The notes: generated from the letters alone by a model not told the origin. A DNA stretch of 23,307 bases from Pelargonium nanum (GCA_036897485.1 JAYMTF010001460.1:1-23307), one strand, 5' to 3'; shown: positions 13,952-23,307, counted from the first letter of the stretch. Numbers and translations: made by a program.

Positions 13952-15473
13952 CGCTCCCACTTGGAGGTGAGAAACACAAACCTTTGTATGATCTGAACAG
14001 AACACAAACCAAATACCAAACCAGCTTCCAAATAGGACTGTGAAGTCAACATTGAGGGGTTAAAGTAGGTACTGTTTTGGTGTCAAATCTGTCATTTTAT
14101 GGAGCACTACACACATAGCTCCATAGTGGCCAACTCATTTTCATATGGGCTCTTCTTGTTGGAAAGGCTATTTCACATTCAATAAAGAGTCTTGAGTCTT
14201 GACTTAGTGAGTGAGTCATGGATCTACAATTAGTGTCCCTATTCATGGAAAAGCCAAAAAGGTAAAAGAAAAAAAATGTATACAAAACTTGACTGGTCAT
14301 TTGACTCATTTGTGCAATTTTAGCTTGTTACTTCATGGTGACTATGTGTGGATAGATTTGTTCATGTTCATATATGAGATCGATAAGAAAATGTTCGAAT
14401 TTTTCTGGTTTAGATCGGATCAAATTTTTAAATTAGTATAAAATGTATGGATTCATGTGGATCTGAACAAACCAGTCTGAATTTTTTTATTAGCAATTTT
14501 TTTCTAAAGTAGCTTAGAGATGACAGTTAGGTCAATTTTTTGTTTTGTTTATATCATATAGGTTTATCACCAAATCGGCTTGCAAGACATGTAACTTCGT
14601 GCTGGTTTCGGTCATGAATCTAGTCAAATTGTGGGTTTTTCCTGAGGTTCCTTTCATGCAATCTAAACTAGTATCAATCTTGTTTAGGTGGATTGATATT
14701 CAAACTCCCAATTTTATATAATTTTTGCTATCATCCAATATAAAATAATAAGTTATTGAATTTTTACCTTCAAAAATTACACATGCCAAATAATGCATGC
14801 CGCAATTTTCTTCTTGTTCAATAATAGAAGTTAGCACCTACATTGGTACCAAAAAATGTATTTTATTTGTATATATGTGTGATTCTCAAACACTTACATT
14901 GAAGGTCAACTAATTAATTTCTTTAATAATGAAAATGCATTCAAATGTTCTTGGAAAAATAATACATGAAAGGTACCTTCCTGGTTGTACTATTGTCCTT
15001 TTTAATTTTTATATATGTGGTTGTAGGATTGTGTTAAATTTTAGCATTTTTAATTAAAATTTGAAGAAACCAAGATGCAAGTAAATGAAAAAAAATATTA
15101 TTATTAATTAATTAATTAATTAATAATTTTGGTTGAGCAGAGCCTCTCGTGGTGGTGTCGGTTGTTGTTGGGTTAGGTTCCAAAAGTTTCAATTCAAGAA
15201 CATATTCGAATTGATATATTTTTTTTTGTGTGTGTGCAAGTGGGACCTAAGCATTGGCTTGACACCAATTTTTGTTGTGAACCATATAAATTTATAATTA
15301 TTTTTTCAAAAGTCAAAGTCTCAAAGACTACACTAAAGCAAAAATTGAAATCTACCATAAAAAGTTACTACAAGCTTGGTTTCTTGTCTATTGATAACTA
15401 TGGATCATTCAAAAGTTGTAGATGGAATTTCAGGAACATGGATTGTGGACTAATGAGAACTTAGTTCGGTAAT
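13952..15473. other. Gene-free intergenic DNA with a TTAA microsatellite
   Basis: AT-rich with degenerate GATC/GGTTC words around 14340-14700. A perfect 28-bp palindrome made of repeated TTAA lies at 15100-15127. No gene is supported. Confidence 0.5.
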
Positions 15474-15600
15474 TTTATTGTCTCCTTATAACCGACTATC
15501 ATCAGAATAATTGGTTTAAGGTGTTTGCTCTTTCAAAGTTCTCAGATTCGACTCTCGATTAGTATACTTGCTTATATAATAAATAAAAAATTTATTGTCT
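15474..15600 (+). mobile_element. tRNA-related SINE-like insertion (107 bp)
   Basis: Flanked by perfect 10-bp direct repeats TTTATTGTCT (15474-15483 and 15591-15600). The body has a B-box-like GATTCGACTCTC (15545-15556) preceded by a tRNA-like ATTGGTTTAAGG, and ends in AAATAAAAAA. The layout resembles copy 1 but identity is too low to place it in the same family by eye. Confidence 0.5.
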
Positions 15601-15996
15601 GATTAAAAGAAAAGGTCCCGTAAATAAACAAAGTTAAAAAAAAAATAATAATAATAATAAAAAAAAGAAATACGAAGGATTATCAGTTATATCATATATG
15701 ATAGGTAGATTACATATCTTTGTATTGTTCAAATATTGCAAAACTGAGTTCATTATTTCATGTGCATTACAAAACTTAGTGTGAAAATGGTCTGCTGTAT
15801 TTGAAGGTTATAATGATTAAAAATATTAGCTCTCTTTTTGTATATAATCTCACTCACACTAAATGAGATTCAAACCATTAAATTTTACAAAATAAAAAAT
15901 AAAAAAAATAAAAGACATGTTTCTCGAATCAATGAATCATTATCTAAAAAAATATTTGGATCAAATATGAAATATATTTGTTAGAGGGGTGTAATT
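15601..15996. other. Gene-free AT-rich DNA with an (ATA)n microsatellite
   Basis: A/T-rich spacer between two SINEs, with a short ATA/AAT run at about 15643-15662. Nothing else is recognised. Confidence 0.5.
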
Positions 15997-16264
15997 AAAT
16001 ATATAATTTTTTTTAAAACCCAGTGGGTTGGCGTAGTTGGTTCAGCACTACGTCCCTTAAACAAGTGATTGGGAGTTCGAATCCCAACTCTTGTGAATGG
16101 AAAAAACTCACGGGCCAGCCCCCTACCGCTTAGTGCGCTGAAAGTGGGGTGAGTGGGGATTAGTCTGGGTGTGGTAAAACGGCTTAAAGGTGTCAACTGC
16201 AAGTGTGTGGGCCCGCTCAGGAACCCCATGATATAAACCGGAAAAAAATATATAATTTTTTTTA
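15997..16264 (+). mobile_element. tRNA-derived SINE with intact Pol III boxes and 19-bp target-site duplication
   Basis: A 230-bp body (16016-16245) lies between perfect 19-bp repeats AAATATATAATTTTTTTTA (15997-16015 and 16246-16264). The A box TGGCGTAGTTGG (16029-16040) matches TRGYNNARNNGG exactly. The B box AGTTCGAATCC (16074-16084) has one mismatch. The non-tRNA 3' part ends in CCGGAAAAAAA. The perfect duplication and intact promoter indicate a fairly recent insertion. A minus-strand open frame across it is not a gene. Confidence 0.9.
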
Positions 16265-16311
16265 TGAATGCAATATGTTGGAAATGTTGGGTCCTTTGTT
16301 TCTTAAACAAT

Positions 16312-16521
16312 AGCCCAACCATCATAATGAGTTGATATGAAAATGTGAAGTGAATATGATGGGCCTTAGTGATTCATGTAAGATGGGTTGGGTTTTTGGT
16401 TAGACACTAAAATAAATTGAATTTTCTAGTTAACCCAACACCATTTAATCAACTACCAAAGTAGAGCACAAATGTGGGCTTTACAGGCCCAATATAAATG
16501 TAGAATTTAATGGGCTGGGCT
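16312..16521. promoter_or_regulatory. Orphan cluster of six TGGGCY motifs with a TATA-like word
   Basis: AGCCCA 16312-16317, TGGGCC 16360-16365, TGGGCT 16475-16480, GGCCCA 16486-16491, and overlapping TGGGCT at 16511-16516 and 16516-16521, with TATAAAT just after 16491. The density equals that of the RS2Z promoter but no open frame follows. It could be a relic promoter, a non-coding RNA promoter or chance. Confidence 0.3.
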
Positions 16522-17280
16522 CTATTTAGTTTGACATAAAGATGGATCATGAGAAATAATTAGGAAGATAGAAGATAAATTGAACTCGAACTAGCGGACA
16601 TCCGAAAATTTATGGTTCAGGTCAAATTAAATTGACTCAACAATTTTGGGACCGGACCATACAAATCCATATAAAGAAGTACATTTTACATGTCGAATGA
16701 TCTTACACCTTCTTATTGTCGAGTTAGAGGCAACAATTCAGATTTGAAACAATGTTTTTCGGGTTTGCATGGATAAAGACTAGTTCGATACAAAAAAGGT
16801 TCATGTTATGATTCAAATTTTATTGTAAAATATGCAAATTCGTAAGGATTTGTCTAATCCAATCGGAATTAGCCAACTTTTATTGAATAATTACGTCTCG
16901 AACCAAAAATTTATCAGATTAGATCATTCGAGTTTAAATCAAATTAGGTTTTAAATTCTCGTGGTTTCGGATTCAAATTGTCAACTCCAAGACGAGTTAA
17001 GCCTTTTGAATCTGAATCTGACCTAAAACTTAAATCGTTAACTCTAATATAGAGGATTACTCAAGTAGTTAAATTATTATACAATGAACCATTTCAAAAT
17101 TTATAAATAAATTAAATGGTCAATTATCCATTTGAGTAGCAAATGAACCAATTCACTGAGTTTCACGAATCTATATGATCAAGTGTATTATGCAAACAAT
17201 CTAAACTCAGTTACAAAAACATTTAATTTTGCAAACTCTAATTAATTGTGACATTAATTGACTTTCAACTTGTTAATAAT
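16522..17280. other. Gene-free, cryptically simple intergenic DNA
   Basis: Degenerate GGTTC/CGAAT/CGGAC words (about 16560-17060) with no coding signal and no element ends that I can define. Confidence 0.45.
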
Positions 17281-17360
17281 TGAGAGTTTGTATATTATCT
17301 TGGATTTCTTTAAAAAATTTGGATTGAATCTCCTTGCCAACGATATGGAATGGAGTTTTT
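17281..17360 (+). mobile_element. Fragment of the 'CCAAGGC' SINE family
   Basis: GGATTTCTTT followed by TGAATCTCCTTGCCAACGAT and ATGGAATGG aligns with the B-box and 3' part of copy 1 (GATTTCCTTT, CGAGCCTCCTAGCCAACGGT, ATGGGGTG). No head and no flanking repeat could be found. Confidence 0.5.
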
Positions 17361-17994
17361 ATAAATAAAATTCATAAACCAATTTAAGTCCAATACAAAA
17401 ACTTAGAAACCAATTTTAATTTTTTATCCTAGTATAAATAAACAAAGTATAAAATGGCCTAATATAGTTGAATAAACAATTAAATGTTGAAAGCACATTC
17501 ATTGCAAATGATGCTCATAAATCCTTTTCCCTACAAATGCTAATGATGCCAAATCATTTTATTCACAAAATATAAAAATGAATCATATAATCCCCACTAC
17601 AACCTACCATCCCATTAACACAATCATACATATATGTGTATATGTACAATTAAAAATATGTGAATCATTGGATCGCTCTGTTCTTATAAGATACCATAAG
17701 ACAAATATAAGTGAAATTTAACGAAGTGTCATGTTATAATTAACATTTAAATAAGTGTTTCGTCAATAAATTCATTAAAGCATATATACGTGTGATAAAT
17801 TACGATGCAACATTTTCTTATTAATTTGACTAAATCTAAACTCATAACTCATTAGTCGATAAGTAAAGGGAAAAAAATTTCACTTAAAAGTTATTCATCA
17901 AGATTTAATCAAATAAAAAGAATAGAGTATCAGGAATCTCAGCCAAGAGACAAACAAAATGAATCTGTTGGGGCGGGTATGAGTGTAAATCACT
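17361..17994. other. Gene-free AT-rich DNA
   Basis: Nothing recognised beyond short ATATGTGTATATG-type simple sequence near 17631-17646. Confidence 0.5.
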
Positions 17995-18055
17995 GATGAT
18001 GCATCATCTAACTGACCATGATTTATTGGTTCAGACTCTCAGCCAATAAGTCATG
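17995..18055. other. Palindrome and 13-bp stem-loop upstream of the 18325 gene
   Basis: A perfect 14-bp palindrome GATGATGCATCATC (17995-18008) is followed by the inverted repeat CATGATTTATTGG (18017-18029) and CCAATAAGTCATG (18043-18055), with a 13-nt loop and one G-T wobble. It lies about 215 bp upstream of the TATA box and includes CCAAT in both orientations. Whether it acts as DNA or RNA is unknown. Confidence 0.5.
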
Positions 18056-18247
18056 ATTGAAAGTCTTTTTTCTCATAAGAAAATAACATCATATAATTTA
18101 ACTCTTATACACGATCCAATAAATATGTTAACGCGGACCGCCTGTTGTCATAAATATGTGTATACAGTCTACATATAACAAAAGAAACCAAAAAAAAAAA
18201 AAAAGAAAGGAAGTGGGGTGCCTTTTCTTGCAATCTAAGCTTCACTA

Positions 18248-18279
18248 TCTCTCTCTCTCCTCCAATTCCATATATAAAT
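18248..18279 (+). promoter_or_regulatory. Core promoter of the 18325 gene: CT-rich Y-patch and TATA box
   Basis: A CT run (about 18248-18261) is followed by TATATAAAT at 18271-18279, 46 bp before the ATG. The expected start about 30 bp downstream gives a short leader of roughly 20-25 nt. This TATA plus Y-patch arrangement is typical of plant core promoters. Confidence 0.7.
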
Positions 18280-18324
18280 CCCCCCAAAACCATTTACAAG
18301 GAAAAAAACCAAGGTCATTAGAAA

Positions 18325-18834
18325 ATGACTTCAGTGTGCATCTCCAACTGCATCAACGACGCGCGCGACCCGCGCGTCCCCGTACGCGCCACCTACGTCA
18401 ACCTCTACAAGTGGCCCGAGTCCGACGCCGAGTTCGTCAAGTCCATGGCCGCCAACGCGCGCCGTGGCGGCGGTGTGCTCCACGGTCGCCACCCACGTGT
18501 GGTGGACAGTATCTCCTGCAGGCAGATGTATCTTAGGAGCTACCCTTTCTCGCGAGACGATGATGATCGGACGGCTGGCGATGAGCGCGAGAGCAATCGC
18601 AGCCGCATGTGCTTCGGGTTCTCTGGTTGCGCCACGTCAGACGGCGGTGATGGTGGGCCCAAGAAAAAGAAAGGCGGTGGTAGTGGCCGGAGAAGTCGCC
18701 GGAGCGGTGGCCGGAAAGAGAAGTGTGTGATGCTGCGGAGGGCTAAGGAGGTGTCGTGTAACGCTTTGTTGAGATTTTTTCATAGGTTGCTATCTTGCAC
18801 CGCTAGCGTGGACGTTGCGGTTCAAAAAGATTAG
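18325..18834 (+). CDS. Small conserved plant protein of unknown function, intronless
   Basis: A 169-residue open frame from ATG at 18325 to TAG. I recognise the style of a plant-only family; from memory some members carry automatic 'Josephin-like' names, but I see no Josephin protease Cys/His arrangement, so that label should not be trusted. Visible layout: Cys-containing N-terminal block (1-41, starting MTSVCISNCINDARDPRVPV); central block VVDSISCRQMYLRSYPFSR (59-77); variable acidic then Gly/Lys/Arg-rich linker (about 78-132) that could act as a nuclear localisation signal; C-terminal block with amphipathic LLRFFHRLLSCTASVDV (148-164). There is no signal peptide or transmembrane helix. Cysteines at 5, 9, 65, 96, 102, 134, 145 and 158 could bind metal or be lipidated, but this is speculation. 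The 5' half is very GC-rich against AT-rich flanks, supporting real coding. A TATA box lies 46-54 bp upstream. Function unknown. Confidence 0.85.
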   Translation: MTSVCISNCINDARDPRVPVRATYVNLYKWPESDAEFVKSMAANARRGGGVLHGRHPRVVDSISCRQMYLRSYPFSRDDDDRTAGDERESNRSRMCFGFSGCATSDGGDGGPKKKKGGGSGRRSRRSGGRKEKCVMLRRAKEVSCNALLRFFHRLLSCTASVDVAVQKD

Positions 18835-20193
18835 TTAAGTAATTAATTAATTAATAATCTTCTTTCTTTTTTTTTTTTTTCTTTTTGGGATTATAAGTGT
18901 GTTTTTTGAGGAATATTTTGGTATGTTTTGGTTTTGGTTATTGTGAATATGGATTTTCTTGTTTTAATTTTGGTAGTTAGAAGATACAACAATGAATTTT
19001 GAGATTTAATGTATTTTATTTTGTCGTTCTCTCTTCATATTTATTTATTTATTAAGTTTATAACCTTATGGTTATGTTTGGCGATATTCGAATTAGTGAC
19101 TCCACATGAGCACGGCATATATTCGTTGGGAATTAAGATTGTCTGTATGAGTCATGATTGTCGGCACAAATTGATATGGAATTTACAGGGTTTTAGTTTG
19201 TATGTATACTTATGTCAAATAATTGATGCAATGTTTAAATAAATGTGTCGTGTTCATGTCAAACTAGTTTTAAGTAAACGAGTCATAAACGGACGTGTAT
19301 TTAATAATTTACTGTTTTATTGATAAAATTATACTTCTCTTATCTCAAAATAATTTTTAATTTTTTGCGTGGATCAAGGAAGATTTAGTTTTTTTTCGAT
19401 TGTAACTTCATGCAGTTTAATTGTACCAAACTCAATAATATTGTTGACAAATCATGCAGAACTAATAACTAACTAAAACATAAAGTGCGTGTCATCCTTG
19501 TGCAGGATAACTATGTCGTGTCAGTATGCTCATAATTGATCGTGTTTGTGTATTGTAATTCAACTTATTTAATAATCGATTGCGAGTTGTATTGATTATT
19601 TAACACAATACTAAATTTTCAATAATACACGTACACAATTTTAAAACACATATTGTTTATGAAATGTAACTTTAAACCGCTTCAAAGGTGAGTTGTAACG
19701 TTTGTCGCTCATAAACTCGTATCGAGTGCACCAAACAATCTACGTATTTATATATGTATGTTGTTTATGTTTACTACTATATGGTTTGTTTCAAAATGTG
19801 GATTTTTATGGAATGTAAGATGATAGGGAAAGGTGGTAGTAGTAACAGTCTGAATTTAATTAGTTTGACAAATCCTATGACTCTTTCCAAGAAAATCATA
19901 AGAAATAAATTAGCAGTAAATGCTAAATTGATGAGTTCGGTTCTTCTTGAGAATTTCAACATTTCAATAGGTTGCGGTTCGGGTATGGATCCATTTAATT
20001 AGGTGCTTATAGTCGGTAGATGGAAGTTTGTGTATAGTGATATGTTAGGAGATAGTGTCACTTATCATGACAAATAAGGCATGCATTTAGATTCTCGACT
20101 TAAATATACCACGAAGGGAGTGATTCATATATCGGTACGTATCAGTTAAATATCAACTTAAACTTGTTGGATAGTTTTGAACTCAAATATCTA
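18835..20193. other. 3' flank of the 18325 gene and gene-free intergenic DNA
   Basis: Begins with TTAA repeats and a T-rich run (about 18839-18886) that probably belongs to the 3' untranslated region. The rest is AT-rich with no supported gene. A CTCAAAATAATTTTT-like word near 19343 hints at a decayed Stowaway end, but no partner end was found. Confidence 0.45.
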
Positions 20194-20370
20194 ACGTGCT
20201 GTTAGACACCAAGGCAAATTAGACTAAACGATTTAGGCGTTTCGGATTCTGTTTGAGGTATCAGGTTCGAGTCTCCCTGCTGATGATATAGGGTGTGATA
20301 TTTGAGTTTAAAGGGGAGAAGTACCTCTTATTGAGTAGCTCAACTGATTAAAAAGACGTGTTGTTAGACA
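20194..20370 (+). mobile_element. SINE, family 'CCAAGGC' copy 2
   Basis: Body 20209-20355 begins CCAAGGC directly after the flanking repeat, has B-box AGGTTCGAGTCTCC (20260-20273) and a GATATAGGGTGTGATATTTG 3' segment matching copy 1. It is flanked by ACGTGCTGTTAGACA (20194-20208) and ACGTGTTGTTAGACA (20356-20370), a 15-bp target duplication with one mismatch. The last part (TAGCTCAACTGA, about 20336) looks like a second tRNA A box. Confidence 0.6.
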
Positions 20371-21510
20371 TGTCATGTTATGAGTTTGTCAAATTTAAAA
20401 ATCAGATTAAATTTGATATAATTATTTAACGGAATACTAAACTTTTAAAACGTCACACGAGCATGAACAACAACTCTCTATCTACAACTGAGAGATGAGA
20501 CCATGATCCCAAAAAATATTCTAAAAAGTGAAGTGAGCTTGTGCCATTGTGACTTGCAAATTGCAATTGCTCCACAATGAAAATTTAAAAAGTAGTTAAA
20601 TCAAGCAAATTGCCTTATCGGATTCTTCTATTTAGCTTTAGCACTTTGTAAAAGAGGTTTAGTTTGTATTTGGTACCATTGACTATGGATAAAAAAAAAA
20701 TACTACTAGCAAGTAGTTATTGGAGTAATTGGTTCAATTGGGTCAAAAGAAGTGTTCAAACTTGTCTCATTCAAAAGCTCTTTTATGTTTTTTAATCTTT
20801 ATTTCAAATGTAGTTGTAACCCACATTCAATTTTTTTTACTAGAATGAAATGTTTGTTAAGAACAATAGGTTACTATATAATATTATTGTCATTAATTAG
20901 AGGGGTTAAAATAAATTTGACCTAGACTGAACTGAAATTGAATACATTCGATATGGTATCTGAACATAACATTTGAATGAGTCAGTTCTCAATTTGGTCC
21001 AATTCGATTTGATTCTAATAATTAATTTTCTTAATACCTTCTATTATACTAATTGTTATCCATTTGTTTATTTTTTTCCAAAATCGGTCTTATATGACCA
21101 TAATTATAGTTTTCAGTAATGTCTCGGGTCTATATTTTAGTAAGAGATTGTTAATCATGTCCGTTTTAGACCACAAACACCCTTACTTACTATCAAAATA
21201 TATTAAAAAAAGTTCCACTTAATTACACCAAAATACTTGGTTGTATGAGTCTCTCAATATTTCAATAATTGATCGTAATTTGAAACGTTCTTTATCATCC
21301 ACACGCTACGTAAATGAATTTTATCGTGGATTCCATTTTCCATATTTAAGTTTTGGTACCACCTTCCATCTTCGTGCTTGATTACCTTTAAGTTGTTCTT
21401 AAAAGTCGATGCTAGAGAAATAGAGTTTCATACATGGCGTTGAAGTGTTTTATTTATTTTCTTTTTATGCCAAACAATAATAATAATAACACTGAGCAAA
21501 AGTTTATCAC
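20371..21510. other. Gene-free AT-rich intergenic DNA
   Basis: No gene, RNA or defined element was recognised. A short AATA microsatellite lies at about 21475-21490. Confidence 0.5.
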
Positions 21511-21515
21511 ATATT

Positions 21516-21582
21516 ATCTCTCAAAATAATTGTTAGTCTAACTTTGTATTTCATGAAAAAGTGAACAATTATTTTAAGACTA
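21516..21582. mobile_element. Short MITE-like palindrome
   Basis: AAAATAATTGTT (21523-21534) and AACAATTATTTT (21564-21575) form a perfect 12-bp inverted repeat. The flanks TCTCTC and AAGACT resemble the Stowaway end (CTC...CTCAAAATAATTGT). At about 65 bp it is much shorter than a typical MITE and may be an internally deleted one. Confidence 0.4.
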
Positions 21583-22789
21583 ACGAATTAATAGCTAAAA
21601 TAATATATTTTTATAAGCTAATAGATATTTATTTGTATTAACTACAAAAGTGATGTTGAGTTCTCCATGTTTGACACATTTGGATCTTCATTTTATTTTA
21701 AAAATATATTTATTCCATTATCCTTCACAAGCATGGGATTCATAAACCAATTAAAAAGATGATTATCTCCAAGATGATCCATCCACTAGATACCCACAAA
21801 GATCTCAAAAAAGTAAAATTCTATAACAAAAGTTCAAAGATGATTTGCAATTTGGCTAGCTAGCTAAGGTGCAACACCACCTAACCCAACTTCTTTTTGT
21901 ATTTTCTGTCACATGAACAACACACCTTCTCATATCCTCACAAGGTTTGAGAATGTTACTCCAACAAATATTGAACTAAATTAATTAATCTAAAGTATTA
22001 TAAAAACTAATTTCATGTGACAAAAAGGATTAAATTGTGTATAAAAATTGTCATTTAATTATATTCATTAATGATAGTATGTACACTTCAAAACTTTTGT
22101 ATTTAATGATGGAGTAATGACTATTAAAGCTATAGTTTGTGTTGTGTGTTGCTTGAACCAGCACAATTTATATAAATAAATGAGTCGAATTGACAACACG
22201 TTTCACACGACAAGACTAATGATCTGAAACGAACATGATATAAGTACACAATCAACGACTCTTAACAGATTTATTTTGTGTTAGAAGACGAACTACTTAT
22301 TACTAATATCTTCTGAAAACAAAACAAAATGGTATCAACCATACTAATGAGAGCCACCCATTAATTCAACCTCACGATCAGAATTTTAAATTATTGATAC
22401 CAATTGAATAGAACGTAAACAAGAAGAACTAACAAGCGCATGAATCAACTCATATTAAGTTGTTATATCTAACATAATGTTTGAGTTTGAAACCATTAAA
22501 TAATTCGATGGTGAGAGTTTTGCATCCATACAATATAAAGACACATAATTATTTGAGTATGTTTGAGGCGACCCAATTCTACATGTTATTTGTTCGGTGT
22601 AAGATTGCATGGCCAATTTGTCTGACTCGTCCAGCTCGGCCTAAATTAACACATAAGCAAACAATTTGACTTGCAGTCAACGAGATCTAGTTCATATGGT
22701 CCACTAAACAACTTTGTTCATAGCCATTTTAGAACTCAGTTCATAATCTATTTGGATCGTACATGTTCAGATTCAATGTATTTAGTTCA
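21583..22789. other. Gene-free AT-rich intergenic DNA
   Basis: No supported gene. A 62-codon open frame at 22481-22669 has no recognisable similarity or promoter and is treated as chance. Confidence 0.5.
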
Positions 22790-22824
22790 TACACTCTCCA
22801 CTTATCAGAATCGGGGAGATACAC

Positions 22825-22844
22825 TATAAATATCCCTTAGGGAT
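22825..22844 (+). promoter_or_regulatory. TATA box with adjacent palindrome, possibly from an old LTR
   Basis: TATAAATA (22825-22832) runs into the palindrome ATCCCTTAGGGAT (22832-22844), followed by ACTCTCACACACATTCAC-type sequence. This resembles the promoter part of plant LTRs, but I could not find LTR ends, a primer-binding site or coding remnants. Confidence 0.25.
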
Positions 22845-22922
22845 TGAGTCACAAATCACTCTCACACACATTCACATATTTGTGAACTATATCATATTAA
22901 GCCAAATACACTCATTCTCATA

Positions 22923-23307
22923 CTAGAGGTAAATTCCCGCACGACACACGGGTCTTCTTTGAACGTGTGTTCTTCTTGTATAAAAGCGTTCGAATGAATT
23001 GCCTACTTTGATCTGTAAAAGCTGTTAGACAATGACAATAACATGGTGATAACACACCGACAAAATTAACAATATCGCATCACAATCCTATCATACTCAA
23101 ACTAAATTTAGTTGACTCTCGACGCGCGTGGTGATAACACACCAAATGACACACGCTCGCGCACACATATATTTATATATAAAATAATGGAGGATTTATA
23201 ACAAGTCCCAAACACCAAAATGAAGTGTTCTTATTTCTGGCCAGCTGGGCCACAAGAATTCACAAAAAGAGAAGAAATATGTTATTATTATTATTATTAT
23301 TATTATT
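22923..23307 (-). mobile_element. Helitron 3' end; element runs past the right window edge
   Basis: On the minus strand the hairpin CCCGTGTGTCGTGCGGG (22952-22936) is followed nine bases later by CTAG (22926-22923) and then T, the hairpin-CTRR-T arrangement of Helitron 3' ends. The loss of perfect pairing (G-T wobbles in the inner stem) suggests age. The rest of the window would be its interior: TGGTGATAACACACC repeats at 23044 and 23129, and a TTA microsatellite from 23282 to the edge. No helicase coding is seen. Confidence 0.6.
23282..23307. repeat. (TTA)n microsatellite at the window edge
   Basis: An uninterrupted TTA/ATT run that continues beyond the window. Confidence 0.9.

Noticed and set aside
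15100..15127. 28-bp perfect palindrome as a regulatory or cruciform site
   Set aside because: It is built only of repeated TTAA units, so it is best explained as a microsatellite.
16029..16084. Functional tRNA gene suggested by A and B boxes
   Set aside because: No acceptor or anticodon stems fold, and the 19-bp target duplication and A tail identify a SINE.
15981..16325. 114-codon minus-strand open frame
   Set aside because: It is read through a SINE and its flanks; the apparent protein is the translated complement of the tRNA-like region.
18464..18730. Alternative-frame open frames inside the 18325 gene
   Set aside because: They are by-products of the GC-rich coding sequence; the frame starting at 18325 has the conserved blocks and the TATA-proximal start.

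Overview
This is a piece of nuclear genome from a flowering plant, most likely a eudicot; I cannot name the species. The evidence is two intron-rich genes with GT-AG introns and plant-type protein families, plant promoter motifs (TGGGCY sites, telo-box-like words, TATA plus Y-patch), AT-rich intergenic DNA, and small plant-type transposon remnants (tRNA-derived SINEs, a Stowaway-like MITE, LINE tails, a Helitron end).

Three protein-coding genes are supported. (1) 1303-4755, minus strand: an RS2Z-type SR splicing factor. Six coding exons join in frame to 298 residues (RRM, two CCHC zinc knuckles, RS/SP-rich tail), and a further intron lies in the 5' leader. (2) 5986-11174, minus strand: an ECA1/ECA4-type P2A Ca2+-ATPase. 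Eight coding exons join in frame to 1058 residues with all catalytic and Ca2+-binding motifs intact and a C-terminal KxKxx ER-retrieval signal. Its leader region holds a diverged tandem duplication that also duplicates a candidate splice donor. (3) 18325-18834, plus strand: an intronless 169-residue plant protein of unknown function, GC-rich in an AT-rich setting, behind a clear TATA box.

Layout: 1-1300, left flank with a SINE head cut by the window edge, a 22-bp LINE micro-insertion and a Stowaway-like MITE; 1300-5170, the RS2Z gene and its promoter; 5170-5985, short intergenic gap with a 45-bp LINE tail; 5986-11800, the ECA gene with leader and proximal promoter; 11800-18240, a gene-poor AT-rich block with at least three SINE insertions and a cluster of TGGGCY motifs; 18270-18834, the small gene; 18840-23307, AT-rich DNA with another SINE copy, a MITE-like palindrome and the 3' end of a Helitron that runs out of the window.

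I see no operon-like linkage, CRISPR array, intact autonomous transposon, rRNA or functional tRNA gene. The genes act independently (pre-mRNA splicing; Ca2+/Mn2+ loading of the ER; unknown). I found no convincing undescribed molecular system. The most useful new observations are the small repeat families, the duplicated ECA leader and possible RNA structures in non-coding DNA. Splice junctions were placed by eye from GT/AG sites, reading-frame continuity and family resemblance; transcript ends are not resolved.
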